Positions 26,001-35,708 of a stretch of DNA of 64,000 bases are shown one piece after another. Under the pieces are notes generated by a model. The model was not told where the DNA came from. It made no database searches and saw only the letters and a program-made list of their open reading frames with translations. A program made the position numbers and the translations under genes. Each line of letters starts with the position of its first letter. Within the stretch, counting starts at the first letter, position 1. Origin of the DNA: Bin80 sp965215475 (GTDB taxonomy: Bacteria; Bacteroidota; Rhodothermia; Rhodothermales; Bin80); the NCBI GenBank assembly GCA_965215475.1, contig OZ244061.1:3348001-3412000 (forward strand), written 5' to 3'.

Positions 26001-27242
26001 ATGATTCCTGACTCCCTCTCTGGTATAGGGGTTTGCCTTGAATCCAATTGGCAAACAATTGGGATTGTTATGGAATGCATTCAAACTGAGGTGCCGGTAT
26101 GCATGTTAAGTACGCAGTGGCCAAGTGCCTCCATAGATCAGGCATTAGAGCAATTAGGCATTGAGAAGGTCGTAACGACAAGAAGAGATCTCAGGACCAA
26201 TCAAATTAATCCAGATTCTTACGATACGAATCCTGTAGATTACTCGAAGATTCGCGTCGGTTCTGGTAAGATTACCACAATACTGTACACTTCAGGTTCC
26301 CTGAGAGGGCCTAAGGCTGTGGCGCACACTCTAGACAATCATATTTTCAGTGCCAAGAACGCATGTTTGGAGCTGAACTTGGGGGAGAGTAATCGGTGGC
26401 TGCTTAATCTTCCCCTTTGGCATGTATCTGGGATGAGTATCGTCTTCCGATGCTTAATGTCGGGGGCAAAAATTATAATTGCTGATCCAGAAATATCGCT
26501 TATGGAAGCACTGCATAGTCATCGTATCACTCATGTATCCATGGTTGCAGCCCAGCTCATGCAGGTGATAGATCAGCCACCACCTGAAAACCTGCGGGCT
26601 GTCATTGTGGGAGGTGGCCCTACACCTGCTCATGTTCTGGATCAGGGTATAAGAAGGGGCTGGCCACTTCGAACCACATATGGCATGACCGAAACAAGCT
26701 CAATGGTGACCCTTAGTGGCAAGAAATTTCCTTACAATTCCTCAGGACATGTCCTTCATGGGCATGAACTTCGAATTGCCAAAGATGACGAAATTCTGAT
26801 CCGTAGCCCGGCGGTATGTTTAGGATACCTGCATGGCAACGATGTGCAAAGCGTCATAGATCATGACGGCTGGCTCCATACCGGAGATTTGGGTAAACTG
26901 GACTCGACGGGGCAATTGTATGTTTTGGGACGCAAGGATAACATGTTTATTTCAGGAGGTGAAAATATTAGCCCAGAAGAGATCGAACAGGTATTAAACA
27001 CGTTCTCCGAAGTTCAGGAATCTATCGTAGTACCGGTTCCTGACCCCAGATTTGGTCAACGCCCGGTAGCTTTTATTCGTGGGTGTTCAGATTTTGATGG
27101 TCTGACACATTTTCTGGCTCAGACTCTTCCAAAATTCAAAATCCCGGTCTTTTATTCTTGGCCAACAGAGATGCCGTCAACTTCGTTCAAACATAATCGG
27201 AAATGGCTGACAGAATTAGCGATTCGGCTCCAGAACAAGTAA
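26001..27242 (+). CDS. menE: o-Succinylbenzoate--CoA ligase, N-terminus short
   Basis: MenE activates o-succinylbenzoate with ATP and CoA. The 413-residue product is an ANL-family ligase with the P-loop ILYTSGSLRGPKAVAHT near residue 95, PLWHVSGMS near 138, YGMTETSS near 222, GWLHTGDLG near 293, GRKDNMFISGGENISPEEIE near 312 and the C-terminal lysine in HNRKWL. It is shorter than usual because it lacks the first 40-50 residues. An in-frame upstream stretch from an ATG at 25926 (MRSACSPLIQVGSSNLNPRI) could be that part but is cut off by two stops (TGATGA, 25995-26000). The core is complete; activity is uncertain. Confidence 0.85.
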   Translation: MIPDSLSGIGVCLESNWQTIGIVMECIQTEVPVCMLSTQWPSASIDQALEQLGIEKVVTTRRDLRTNQINPDSYDTNPVDYSKIRVGSGKITTILYTSGSLRGPKAVAHTLDNHIFSAKNACLELNLGESNRWLLNLPLWHVSGMSIVFRCLMSGAKIIIADPEISLMEALHSHRITHVSMVAAQLMQVIDQPPPENLRAVIVGGGPTPAHVLDQGIRRGWPLRTTYGMTETSSMVTLSGKKFPYNSSGHVLHGHELRIAKDDEILIRSPAVCLGYLHGNDVQSVIDHDGWLHTGDLGKLDSTGQLYVLGRKDNMFISGGENISPEEIEQVLNTFSEVQESIVVPVPDPRFGQRPVAFIRGCSDFDGLTHFLAQTLPKFKIPVFYSWPTEMPSTSFKHNRKWLTELAIRLQNK

Positions 27243-27419
27243 GTTCCTGTATCAGATTGACCATTATTTGATACATATTCGTGTTACTTTTTGTGTGCTA
27301 TGAAAGATCAGGTACGTGAGGAACCATGTTTTCCTGCGATGCACAAATTCCATTACAAAACGAAAATTTGCACTGAAAAAAAACTTCTCAGGGACACTTG
27401 AAATGATCTATGATCACCA

Positions 27420-28159
27420 GAGACGAGTGGACATCCACTTGAGGAGTAACCAGTTGGCAGGAGACGTTTCTTCTCCATGCAAAACGGCCTAGAATATCTC
27501 GATCTATTCAATAACGATCTCCATCATATTGGTACTCCCACTGGGAGAGCATTTCTGGATAGCAATCATCTCAACTTTATCGACCTGTGATCGAATGTAG
27601 AATTGATCAATTGTAACACTTTTACGTATGCATCACAAAACTGCCTGATTACATGGATATGGAGAACGGAGGAGGCATCATTTTTGCGTTTCTGGTTTCC
27701 TCGCCAGGAATTGCCAGTAGTAGTATAAAGATGGAAATGTATTGAATGAGGTAAATTCTTTGCCCATGCACGTTCATACCAATGAGCCAGTTTCGAAGTA
27801 CCACGGTAACGATATACTACCTGATCTGATACTTTCCAGTACGATCCAATTGACAGATGCCATTCCTACGCATACTAACTCACGGTCAGAGAACTTCGAA
27901 AAGGTAACTGGAGATGAAAAATTTTTCAAATCCTTTTATCATATGGAATTCAAGCCCAATTACACCGAATCAGTCTGGTAAAATTCAGATCACTATGTAT
28001 GACATCATAGGTAGAAAATTCAGGATCGTAAGCGAGACAAAGAGTGTGAATAAACGTACGTTTAGGATCACGACTAAAGGGTGGACATCAGAAAATGACC
28101 AGTATATAGGACATGCGGGTATACACCACGTTACGCGTTCAATAGCATACATAAAATGA
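27420..28159 (+). pseudogene. Relic of a leucine-rich-repeat protein with T9SS sorting domain
   Basis: Several frames hold short pieces of one surface protein. VDIHLRSNQLAGDV (from about 27430) and LEYLDLFNNDLHHIG (from about 27487) are leucine-rich-repeat fragments. Near the 3' end, frame 27914-28159 reads NPFIIWNSSPITPNQSG followed by KIQITMYDIIGRKFRIVSE and ends HHVTRSIAYIK. That matches the plan of a type IX secretion C-terminal domain (a 'YDxLGR' strand and a basic end). Stops and frame changes separate the pieces, so no full protein can be made. It indicates that the lineage has, or had, type IX secretion. Confidence 0.55.
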
Positions 28160-28215
28160 TTCGATCCTATGATAACCTGACTCATTTTCAGGCACCAAAA
28201 ATTTCAGATTAAGTG

Positions 28216-29832
28216 ATGTTCTCGAGACGATCTTTTTTACAACTTTCTAGTGGAGGGATCTTGGCGTTATCCCAGTTCGGTCGTGAATGGGATGCGGATA
28301 TCGCGATCATAGGAGGGGGGACAGGAGGGTGTGCTGCTGCACTGGCAGCACTAAAAATGAATCAAAAAGTGATCCTCACCGAGGAGACCGATTGGATTGG
28401 AGGGCAGTTTACGCAGCAGGGCGTCCCACCTGATGAGCATCAGTGGATTGAAGAGCATGGGGCTACCGCCAGCTACTTGGCTTTCAGGAAGGAAATTCGT
28501 CAGTATTACCAAAGGCTTTACCCGCTCATTCCGTCCGAAGAAGAGCGGCTGAACCCGGGTACATGTGGTGTTTCAAGACTCTGTCATGAACCTCGTGCAG
28601 CTCTTGCAATCCTCAATGATTGGTTTGCCCCTTACCTCAGTAGCGGTCAACTCCAAATATTGTTGAATACCCAGCCAACCTTCGCGGAAGTTCAAGGTGA
28701 CAAAATCCAAGCGGTTCATGTGTCTCCCATGCGGGGTGTAATCCGTGCAAAGTACTTTATTGACGCAACTGAGGATGGATTGCTTCTGGATCTTTCAAAG
28801 ACCGAATATGTCATGGGTGCGGAGGCAGACACGGGGGAGCTGCATGCATCTCCTCGTCCCGGACCTCAGAATATGCAAGCACCTACATGGTGTTTTGCAA
28901 TGGATTATCGTCCAGATGAGGATCATACAATTGCGAGGCCTGAATCGTATGAATATTGGCGGGATTACGTTCCTCCAATTGAGCCATCATGGCCGGGTAA
29001 GCTCTTAAGCCTGACATACAGTCATCCCATAACCCTAGAGCCAAGAACTGCATCATTTGACCCAAGACCGGGGGCGGTCACGGAACACTTCAATTTGTGG
29101 GTTTACCGAAGATTAATTGATCCGGCACTGTTTACTCCAGGGACATATTCTGGGGGAATTTCTTTAGTCAATTGGCCTCAGAATGACTATATCAATGGCA
29201 ATCTATTTGGTAACTCTGATAGTGAGTTTCATCGACAGGCGGCTCGTGACGTGAGTCTGTCGCTCTTCTACTGGCTACAAACTGAAGTTCCACGAGAAGA
29301 TGGTGGACAAGGATGGCCTGGTCTCAGATTACGTGGTGATGTCATGGGAACGCTGGATGGTCTTGCCAAAGCACCTTATTTACGGGAGTCCAGGCGGATT
29401 CAATCCGAGTTTACCGTTACCGAACATCATGTTGGAGAAGAAGCCAGAGCAGGAACGAATCGATCCGAGCATTTTGATGACTCTGTTGGAGTGGGAAGCT
29501 ATCGCATAGATTTACATCCATCTACGGGGGGAGATAACTATATTGATGTTGCCTCATTGCCGTTCGAGATCCCCTTGGGAGCATTGATCCCTGTCCGGAT
29601 GGAAAACCTGTTACCTGCGGCTAAAAATATTGGAGTTACCCATATAACGGGTGGTTGCTATCGGTTGCATCCAGTCGAATGGAATATCGGCGAATCAGCG
29701 GGTGCACTCGCTGCTTGGTGTATTGCAAAATCAACAACTCCAAGAGGAGTACGTGCACATCACTTGAGTGAGTTTCAGAGTTTTCTGGCGGATCAAGGGG
29801 TGCAATTGAGATGGCCAGAATCAATCTATTAG
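28216..29832 (+). CDS. Tat-exported FAD-dependent oxidoreductase
   Basis: The 538-residue protein starts MFSRRSFLQLSSGG, a twin-arginine export motif, followed closely by the FAD-binding dinucleotide fold DADIAIIGGGTGGCAAALAAL near residues 26-46 and EETDWIGGQFTQQG near 54-67. A late GVTHITGGCYRLHPVEWNIGESAGALAAW near 470-498 completes the flavin site. The family is the FAD-dependent oxidoreductase group PF12831, whose substrates are mostly unknown. A GTG one codon earlier is possible, but the ATG at 28216 fits better. The next gene, a multihaem cytochrome, starts 3 bases after its stop, so electrons may pass from this flavoprotein to the haems (inference). Confidence 0.82.
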   Translation: MFSRRSFLQLSSGGILALSQFGREWDADIAIIGGGTGGCAAALAALKMNQKVILTEETDWIGGQFTQQGVPPDEHQWIEEHGATASYLAFRKEIRQYYQRLYPLIPSEEERLNPGTCGVSRLCHEPRAALAILNDWFAPYLSSGQLQILLNTQPTFAEVQGDKIQAVHVSPMRGVIRAKYFIDATEDGLLLDLSKTEYVMGAEADTGELHASPRPGPQNMQAPTWCFAMDYRPDEDHTIARPESYEYWRDYVPPIEPSWPGKLLSLTYSHPITLEPRTASFDPRPGAVTEHFNLWVYRRLIDPALFTPGTYSGGISLVNWPQNDYINGNLFGNSDSEFHRQAARDVSLSLFYWLQTEVPREDGGQGWPGLRLRGDVMGTLDGLAKAPYLRESRRIQSEFTVTEHHVGEEARAGTNRSEHFDDSVGVGSYRIDLHPSTGGDNYIDVASLPFEIPLGALIPVRMENLLPAAKNIGVTHITGGCYRLHPVEWNIGESAGALAAWCIAKSTTPRGVRAHHLSEFQSFLADQGVQLRWPESIY

Positions 29833-29835
29833 TGA

Positions 29836-32505
29836 ATGACGCGTCTGCGTGCCCGCTACATACGATTGCCTAAGCGTCAGCGACGATTGGTTGCCGTGCT
29901 ACTGGGTGGGTTTGCGGTATTACTGGTCAATAGTCTGTTCTTGTATCTGGTAGAAGGTTCGACGGCACTACTCTACATGACCAATGTGCTCCTCCACATT
30001 GGATTGGGTACTCTGTTTGTCCTTCCTGCAGCCATCTTTCTGGTACTGCATCTGTCAAGGATGCCATTACGTAGCAACTGGAAAGCAACCCTGGCTGGAA
30101 CGGTTACAGGGACGTCACTGATCACGTTACTATCCACAGGATTCGGCCTGGTATTTCTTGGTTCTACATGGGGAAACAGTATTCTTTTGGTCCTACATGT
30201 GATTTGTGTTGCCACATCAATGATCGGGTTTGTAGTCCACGTCTCTCTGAAAGAGGGGATTCGATACCAGTTTCTTGAATGGGGGCAGGCATTTCGTTCT
30301 GGTGGAGCACATGCATGGAATCATCCCTTGTCACTGACACTAATGAGTGGACTTGCCGTGACGTTTCTGGTTGGGCTTGTACCATGGTTACAGGACAGGG
30401 GAACAATTTATGTGGAGGAGATGAAAGAAACCCCCTTGGCCGCGTCTCAGGCAATTCTAGCACACGAGGAGTACCTTAGTGATGAAGATTTAGGCAGATC
30501 AGAGTCTTGTGCCCAAGCGGGATGCCATCCAGATGTCGTAGCGCAATGGGAGGCATCCGTTCACCGGTTCTCTTCATTCAATAATCCCTATTACCAGAAG
30601 AGTATTGAAGCCTTAATTGAACGGGGTGGTAATGACCCCGCTCGCTGGTGTGCTTCCTGTCATGACCCGCTAGTCCTATTTACAGGTCGGTTAACCGATG
30701 AGCAGATTTTGGACTTTGAACACCCAACATCGCAGGCAGGGATCACTTGTTTTTCTTGTCATGCGATCGAGGCCCTGAGAGATGTGAAAGGTAATGGTCG
30801 ATATGTGATCTCATCCCCAGATGAGTACCCATTTGCAAGGGCTAGCGATGATACCCGCAAATGGGTTCACAACACCCTTCTACGCGCAAACCCCGGCCCG
30901 CACAGAGAAGCCATGTTGAAGCCGGTCCATCAGACGATGGAGTTTTGTGGTACATGCCATAAGGTAGGACTGCCTCCTGAAGTAAACAACTATCGCTGGA
31001 AGCGGGGGCAGAATGAATATGATGCGTGGCAAAGCAGTGGTACCAGTGGAAATACGGTTCGCTCGTTTTATTTACCGGAAGAACCTCTTTCTTGCATTGA
31101 TTGTCATATGCCACGGGTCGCTTCTGATGATCAGGGAGGAGTAGATGGATTTATCCGCAGCCATACGTTTGCAGCAGCGAACACAGCGATACCGACATTA
31201 AAAGAATATCCTGAGCAGGTCCAGGAAGTTCAAGAGTCATTACAGTCGTCCGCTTCGGTTGACATTTTTTCGATTGTCATTGATGGACGATTCTACGGTC
31301 CAGAGGATCCTGTTCCCCCTCTAAGATCTGGAGCTGATGTAAAGGTTACGGTTGTAGTTCGGAACCGGCGCGTAGGACATCTTCTTCCCGGGGGAACGAA
31401 TGACTCCAATGAAATGTGGCTTGAATTTTCTGCCAGGGATTCAATGGGAGGAGAAATTTTGATTTCTGGAAACGTGGACGAGGCGGGTAGGGTCGATTCT
31501 ACCGCCCATTTTTGGGGTGCAGTTCAGGTAGATCGTGCCAGTCAGCCAATTAACCGTCGTAATGCTCAGGACTGGATTGCGACGGTCTATGCCAACATGA
31601 TTGGGCCAGGTACAGCACATACGATCCATTATGGCTTTCAGGTTCCATCTTCCACAACCATTCATACCTTATCTGCGCGTTTGTATCACCGCAAGTTCAA
31701 GTGGTATTTTCATAATTGGACATTTCGCGGCCGCGTAGCAGCCGATCAGCCAGATTCTCTGGCGCGAAAAGAAGTAGATCTGCGTAAATGGGAACTTGGA
31801 CCTGGCGAAGTTCCTCGAATTCCGATCATTCTGATGGCTTCCGCTATGCGATCGGAGGGAGACCGAACAGATACAACCTATGCCTTATGGGAGCGATGGA
31901 ATGATTATGGGATCGGACTCTTTCTTGAAGGGGATACGCGAGGTGCAATAGAGGCATTCAGTAAGGTTTCAATGATTGCTCCGCAAAGCCCGGAAGGCCC
32001 GATCAATCTTGCACGGGTGCATCTTGCCGAAGGCAGTCTGGATGCAGCGGAGGAGCAACTTCAGGAAGCAGAAAATAGATACCCGGAATATCTTAAGACC
32101 ACGTATTTTCGTGGTGAAGTTCTCAGAGGTTATGGCGAATACGATAATGCAATAACAGAATGGATGAAGGTGTATGAAGCTTACCCGAACGATCGTGTGC
32201 TATTACTAGCGATTGGACGGATGCATTATCTGATGGAACGCTACGACATAGCTTTGGAATGGATTGATCGTGTGCTGATGATTGACCCTGAGGATCTGGG
32301 AGGTTTATATAACAGGATGCTTACGCTTGGAGCACTTGATCGAACAGAGGAACTCCAGGAAGCACAGCGACTGTATGAATTCTACAAAGAAGATGAGACG
32401 GCCCTTGCGGTCACCGGTCCCTATAAACAGCGTCATCCGTCGGATAATCTGGAAGCACAACCGATTCATCAGCATAGCTTGCATCCGGTTCATCGTCAGC
32501 CCTGA
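29836..32505 (+). CDS. Membrane multihaem cytochrome c with TPR repeats
   Basis: The 889-residue protein starts with about five membrane helices (about 19-38, 45-73, 88-108, 115-137, 165-186), which could hold a quinone or b-haem site. A periplasmic region follows with four CxxCH haem motifs (CASCH 272, CFSCH 305, CGTCH 371, CIDCH 420) and one CAQAGCH at 225 with a CX4CH spacing. The last 220 residues are TPR repeats, e.g. NLARVHLAEGSLDAAEEQLQEA. I know of no exact named complex with this order. Cotranscription with the Tat-type flavoprotein suggests a quinone-linked electron transfer pair. Its 3' end overlaps the convergent murA by 10 bases. Confidence 0.82.
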   Translation: MTRLRARYIRLPKRQRRLVAVLLGGFAVLLVNSLFLYLVEGSTALLYMTNVLLHIGLGTLFVLPAAIFLVLHLSRMPLRSNWKATLAGTVTGTSLITLLSTGFGLVFLGSTWGNSILLVLHVICVATSMIGFVVHVSLKEGIRYQFLEWGQAFRSGGAHAWNHPLSLTLMSGLAVTFLVGLVPWLQDRGTIYVEEMKETPLAASQAILAHEEYLSDEDLGRSESCAQAGCHPDVVAQWEASVHRFSSFNNPYYQKSIEALIERGGNDPARWCASCHDPLVLFTGRLTDEQILDFEHPTSQAGITCFSCHAIEALRDVKGNGRYVISSPDEYPFARASDDTRKWVHNTLLRANPGPHREAMLKPVHQTMEFCGTCHKVGLPPEVNNYRWKRGQNEYDAWQSSGTSGNTVRSFYLPEEPLSCIDCHMPRVASDDQGGVDGFIRSHTFAAANTAIPTLKEYPEQVQEVQESLQSSASVDIFSIVIDGRFYGPEDPVPPLRSGADVKVTVVVRNRRVGHLLPGGTNDSNEMWLEFSARDSMGGEILISGNVDEAGRVDSTAHFWGAVQVDRASQPINRRNAQDWIATVYANMIGPGTAHTIHYGFQVPSSTTIHTLSARLYHRKFKWYFHNWTFRGRVAADQPDSLARKEVDLRKWELGPGEVPRIPIILMASAMRSEGDRTDTTYALWERWNDYGIGLFLEGDTRGAIEAFSKVSMIAPQSPEGPINLARVHLAEGSLDAAEEQLQEAENRYPEYLKTTYFRGEVLRGYGEYDNAITEWMKVYEAYPNDRVLLLAIGRMHYLMERYDIALEWIDRVLMIDPEDLGGLYNRMLTLGALDRTEELQEAQRLYEFYKEDETALAVTGPYKQRHPSDNLEAQPIHQHSLHPVHRQP

Positions 32506-33794
32506 TTCGGCGCAGCAAATTCGTCGTATTGTTCTCGCCTTATATTCATTCCACATTGTGTGAGTTTGGATTCCAGATGCTCATATCCTCGGTCTAAATG
32601 ATAAATCCTGGTGACATGAGTAGTCCCTTTGGAGACCAGTCCAGCCAGTACGAGGGACACACTTGCACGGAGGTCTGTACTCATAACACGTGCACCTGTA
32701 AGCTGCCTTCCGCCATGAACGGTGACCTGGTTTCCTTGAACAGAGGCTTCAAGTCCCATACGAGCCAATTCTGGGATATGATTGAATCGATCACCATATA
32801 CTTGATCGGTCACGGTTGCAACCCCACGTGCACATGCAAGAAGTACGGTCCACTGAGCCTGTAAATCGGTCGGGAATCCAGGGTAAATTGCAGTGCTGAT
32901 GGATACAGGTTTTAGGGTTTCGGGTGGGGTCACAATGACAGAATCATCTTCAAGGGTATAGGTAGTTCCGGTACGTTGAAATGCATCCAGAAACGGTTCT
33001 CCGAGATGCTCTGGTCTGGTATGGGTCAGGCGGATAGATTCTCCGGGTGTTCCCGCGATTGCTGCCGCAATCATAAAGGTCCCCAACTCAATGCGGTCAG
33101 GGCAATTACTATAATGGACGGCCTGTAATTCGGAGACTCCTTCGATCTCAATAGTTCGTGTTCCAATTCCTTCTATTTTTGCTCCCATGGCCTGGAGCAT
33201 TTCACAGAACACGACCACATCTGGCTCAATCGCTGCATTTTCAATTCGACTGCCACCGCTCCCTAAGCTGGCTGCCAGAAGCAGGTTGACTGTCGCGCCG
33301 ACACTGGAGGGTTCAAACCGATAAGATCCCCCGGGTAAGCCTCCACTAGGAGTACGTGCTACAACATATCCTTCATCCAAATCAATCTCTGCTCCCAGTG
33401 CTTTCAAGCCTTCTAGATGTAGATTAACAGGGCGGGGCCCCCAAGCACATCCACCAGGTAATGAAACCCTTGCCTGCTGACAGCGCCCAATCAGTGCCCC
33501 CAACATGTAGAAAGAGGCACGCATCTTCTTTACCAATTCATATGGCGCTTCTGGAAATCCAATTCGGGTCGCATCAATCTCTAGTCCATGACCTTTGCGC
33601 TCTACTGATGCTCCCGTAATTCGGAGTACATGGGAAAATGTAGTAATATCACGCAGATGAGGAATATGATCTAGATGGCTCACTCCTTGCGGCAGGATTG
33701 CAGCGGCCATCAGGGGCAAGGCCGCATTCTTAGATGCGCTTATTGGGAGTGTACCACGAAGCGGTTGATCTCCTTGAATGACAAGTTTTTCCAT
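32496..33794 (-). CDS. murA: UDP-N-acetylglucosamine 1-carboxyvinyltransferase
   Basis: MurA performs the first committed step of peptidoglycan synthesis, moving enolpyruvate from PEP to UDP-GlcNAc. The 432-residue protein has ISASKNAALPLMAAAIL with the essential lysine near residue 20, the active loop PGGCAWGPRPVNLHLEGLKALGA with the catalytic cysteine near 115 (fosfomycin-sensitive type), and RPEHLGEPFLDAF in the C-terminal half. The ATG at 33794 is preferred over a TTG two codons earlier. It is alone on the minus strand and its tail overlaps the cytochrome gene by 10 bases. Confidence 0.95.
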   Translation of the reverse strand: MEKLVIQGDQPLRGTLPISASKNAALPLMAAAILPQGVSHLDHIPHLRDITTFSHVLRITGASVERKGHGLEIDATRIGFPEAPYELVKKMRASFYMLGALIGRCQQARVSLPGGCAWGPRPVNLHLEGLKALGAEIDLDEGYVVARTPSGGLPGGSYRFEPSSVGATVNLLLAASLGSGGSRIENAAIEPDVVVFCEMLQAMGAKIEGIGTRTIEIEGVSELQAVHYSNCPDRIELGTFMIAAAIAGTPGESIRLTHTRPEHLGEPFLDAFQRTGTTYTLEDDSVIVTPPETLKPVSISTAIYPGFPTDLQAQWTVLLACARGVATVTDQVYGDRFNHIPELARMGLEASVQGNQVTVHGGRQLTGARVMSTDLRASVSLVLAGLVSKGTTHVTRIYHLDRGYEHLESKLTQCGMNIRREQYDEFAAPNQG

Positions 33795-34270
33795 GACCAA
33801 TGAATTGATTGTTTTTCAGGATATCGGATGGACATGATCACTTCATCCCAATACTCGATACACTCTCCCCAAGATACGAAAATGACGATCAGCAATCGCA
33901 CTATTCAGATGCTCCATATCCTATGATCGAAGTGTTCTGTTCCTAATATCCCGGCAGAAAAACAGTCGGATGTCATCTCAAACTTGCCCGTGTGGATGGC
34001 AAAAAAATATAGATCGCAAAGTTCATTTTATGGATTGTGTGGGTGGATTTAAGCATCCAAAGGATACCACACAGTTGCGGGTTGAAGAATCGGTCAAGGG
34101 ACAGGAATGGCAGAGTGTGTTAAAATAGTGCAGCCCAGTCTAGGGGGGTATGCCCAGATTCTGAAAATTCAGCCCCTGAATACTGGATCGTACCCGGGAT
34201 GAATAACCGAGAAGAGAAGCCCAGCCTCCCCAGCGGAAGATTTGACCCTGAAATGCAAACTCTGGACTTC
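33795..34270. other. Intergenic region, nothing recognised
   Basis: About 475 bases between murA (leaving leftward) and the end of the first ATPase copy (arriving from the right). No credible reading frame, RNA or repeat was found. The murA promoter should lie in the first 100 bases. Confidence 0.4.
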
Positions 34271-35466
34271 TCAGCGCTCCATACCAAAGTCCTTCATAGG
34301 AGTGGGACGCGCGTTTGTCTCACGGGTAGGTTCAGTTCTTTCAAGCCCATATTTTTCGTTTAACCAGGTCTGCATGGAGGGAATAGAGATCGCGTATCCT
34401 TCCTCGTGCTCTTCAAGGATTCCCTTTTCAATAAAGAGATCAAACAGGTTTTTTGCTTCCTCCCTGCCATATTCATCCACCATTGAAGACATAATAACCT
34501 TGTATCTGACCGTTTTTCCCTTGTCAGCCTCTCCCATTGATTTCATAAGGCATTGAAGCTGATCTCCACGGAAATTGCTTACGCGCTGTTTATAGTACTG
34601 CTTCCGTCCCTCTTCTCCCAGTTCCATGACAATCTTCAGTCCCTGCGGTGTCATGAGTCCGCCTTTTTTTTCAAGTACTCGGCAGCGTGGTTTGCATAGG
34701 AGTGGACATGTCGGGGCCACCTATGTGTCTGTTGCGCAATCGCATGGATCCACGAAGCAGGAGCCCCCTTGGCACCCCCTTCTTTGACAAGCCAGTCCCG
34801 GATCACCGCACGCTCGGACTCCTTACTTAACGCGCCCAACTCCACGACACACCCTTCTGCGAATCTGGAAATCCCCAGCGATCTGAAGGCTTCTTCTGTT
34901 GGTCCCAGTCCCGCCGCCAACAGGATGACCGGCTTATTTAACTCCCCGTTATGAATCGCTTCAAGTAAGTCGCCGGCCTCGTCAAACTGGGCTTTGGGGA
35001 GTTCGTTAGCGTTTGACAACCTCTGTGCTTCATCTAAAACCAGAAGAAGTGGTTCTCTTTTCCGTTTTTCAACTACGTTGAGGCTAGTCGTTGAACGTGC
35101 TGGCTTAGAGAGGGAAATTTCTGCCGTAAAAGCCTCCAATAGACTCAAAGAGACGTTATCAATCCCCATCAGCTTTCCAAAACCAAGTGTTCGTAACATC
35201 TTTCCTTTATCCCAGAGTGCTCCTGTCTTAATTTCTGCGACATGCCATCCATTGCTACTTGCCAATTTTTTACATTGATCCAGCAGAGCCGTCTTTCCCA
35301 CTCCGGGTGCGCCTTGGATCAGAAAGGTCGTCCTACCCTCCACCGTGTCCTTCGCACGCCTCACGAGATATTTAAAATCATACAGGATCTGCGCCCGCCC
35401 ATGAAAATATGGCGTGGGGCCTCGGTCTGCGACAATATTTGATCTACGGGGAATATTGGAGGGCAT
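34271..35466 (-). pseudogene. P-loop AAA ATPase, copy 1, split at an A8 slippery run
   Basis: The first frame (from 35466) gives 271 residues: FHGRAQILYDFKYLVRRAKD, Walker A QGAPGVGKTAL near residue 50, Walker B LLLVLDEAQRLS near 140, and HSYANHAAEYLKKK before a stop. The second frame continues GGLMTPQGLKIVMELGEEG and ends near FGMER with winged-helix-like content (LFDLFIEKGILEEHEEGYAI). The join is eight A's (34664-34671, minus strand). It reads AAA AAA AAG, the same A AAA AAG heptamer used in dnaX for -1 frameshifting, and a -1 shift restores the full protein of about 398 residues. It could therefore be a programmed frameshift or a simple one-base loss; the paralogue next door has an AAAGAAAAA here and stays in frame. 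Confidence 0.7.
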
Positions 35467-35708
35467 GATTTGTACTAAAGGCTGTTTGCAGGACCAATTA
35501 GACAGGAGAACAAGGGACGGGTTCCTCTACGGAATATACGCTATCTACATATCATGGAGATGGAATGAAGCCATCCGCGAAACAAATCCCAGATTCACTA
35601 CATCCGATATAACAATCGTATTAAACCCATCTGGCCTCGTGATCAACCATGCGTACCAGAGACGCCCCAACGTAACGATGTAGCACGGAAATCCAAGCTC
35701 TGGACTTT
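35467..35708. repeat. Leader of ATPase copy 1, duplicated upstream of copy 2
   Basis: Bases 35493-35550 (with ATTAGACAGGAGAACAAGGG) recur with few changes at 36924-36975, each just upstream of an ATPase copy on the minus strand. The duplication therefore included the promoter region. Nothing else is recognised between the two copies. Confidence 0.6.
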
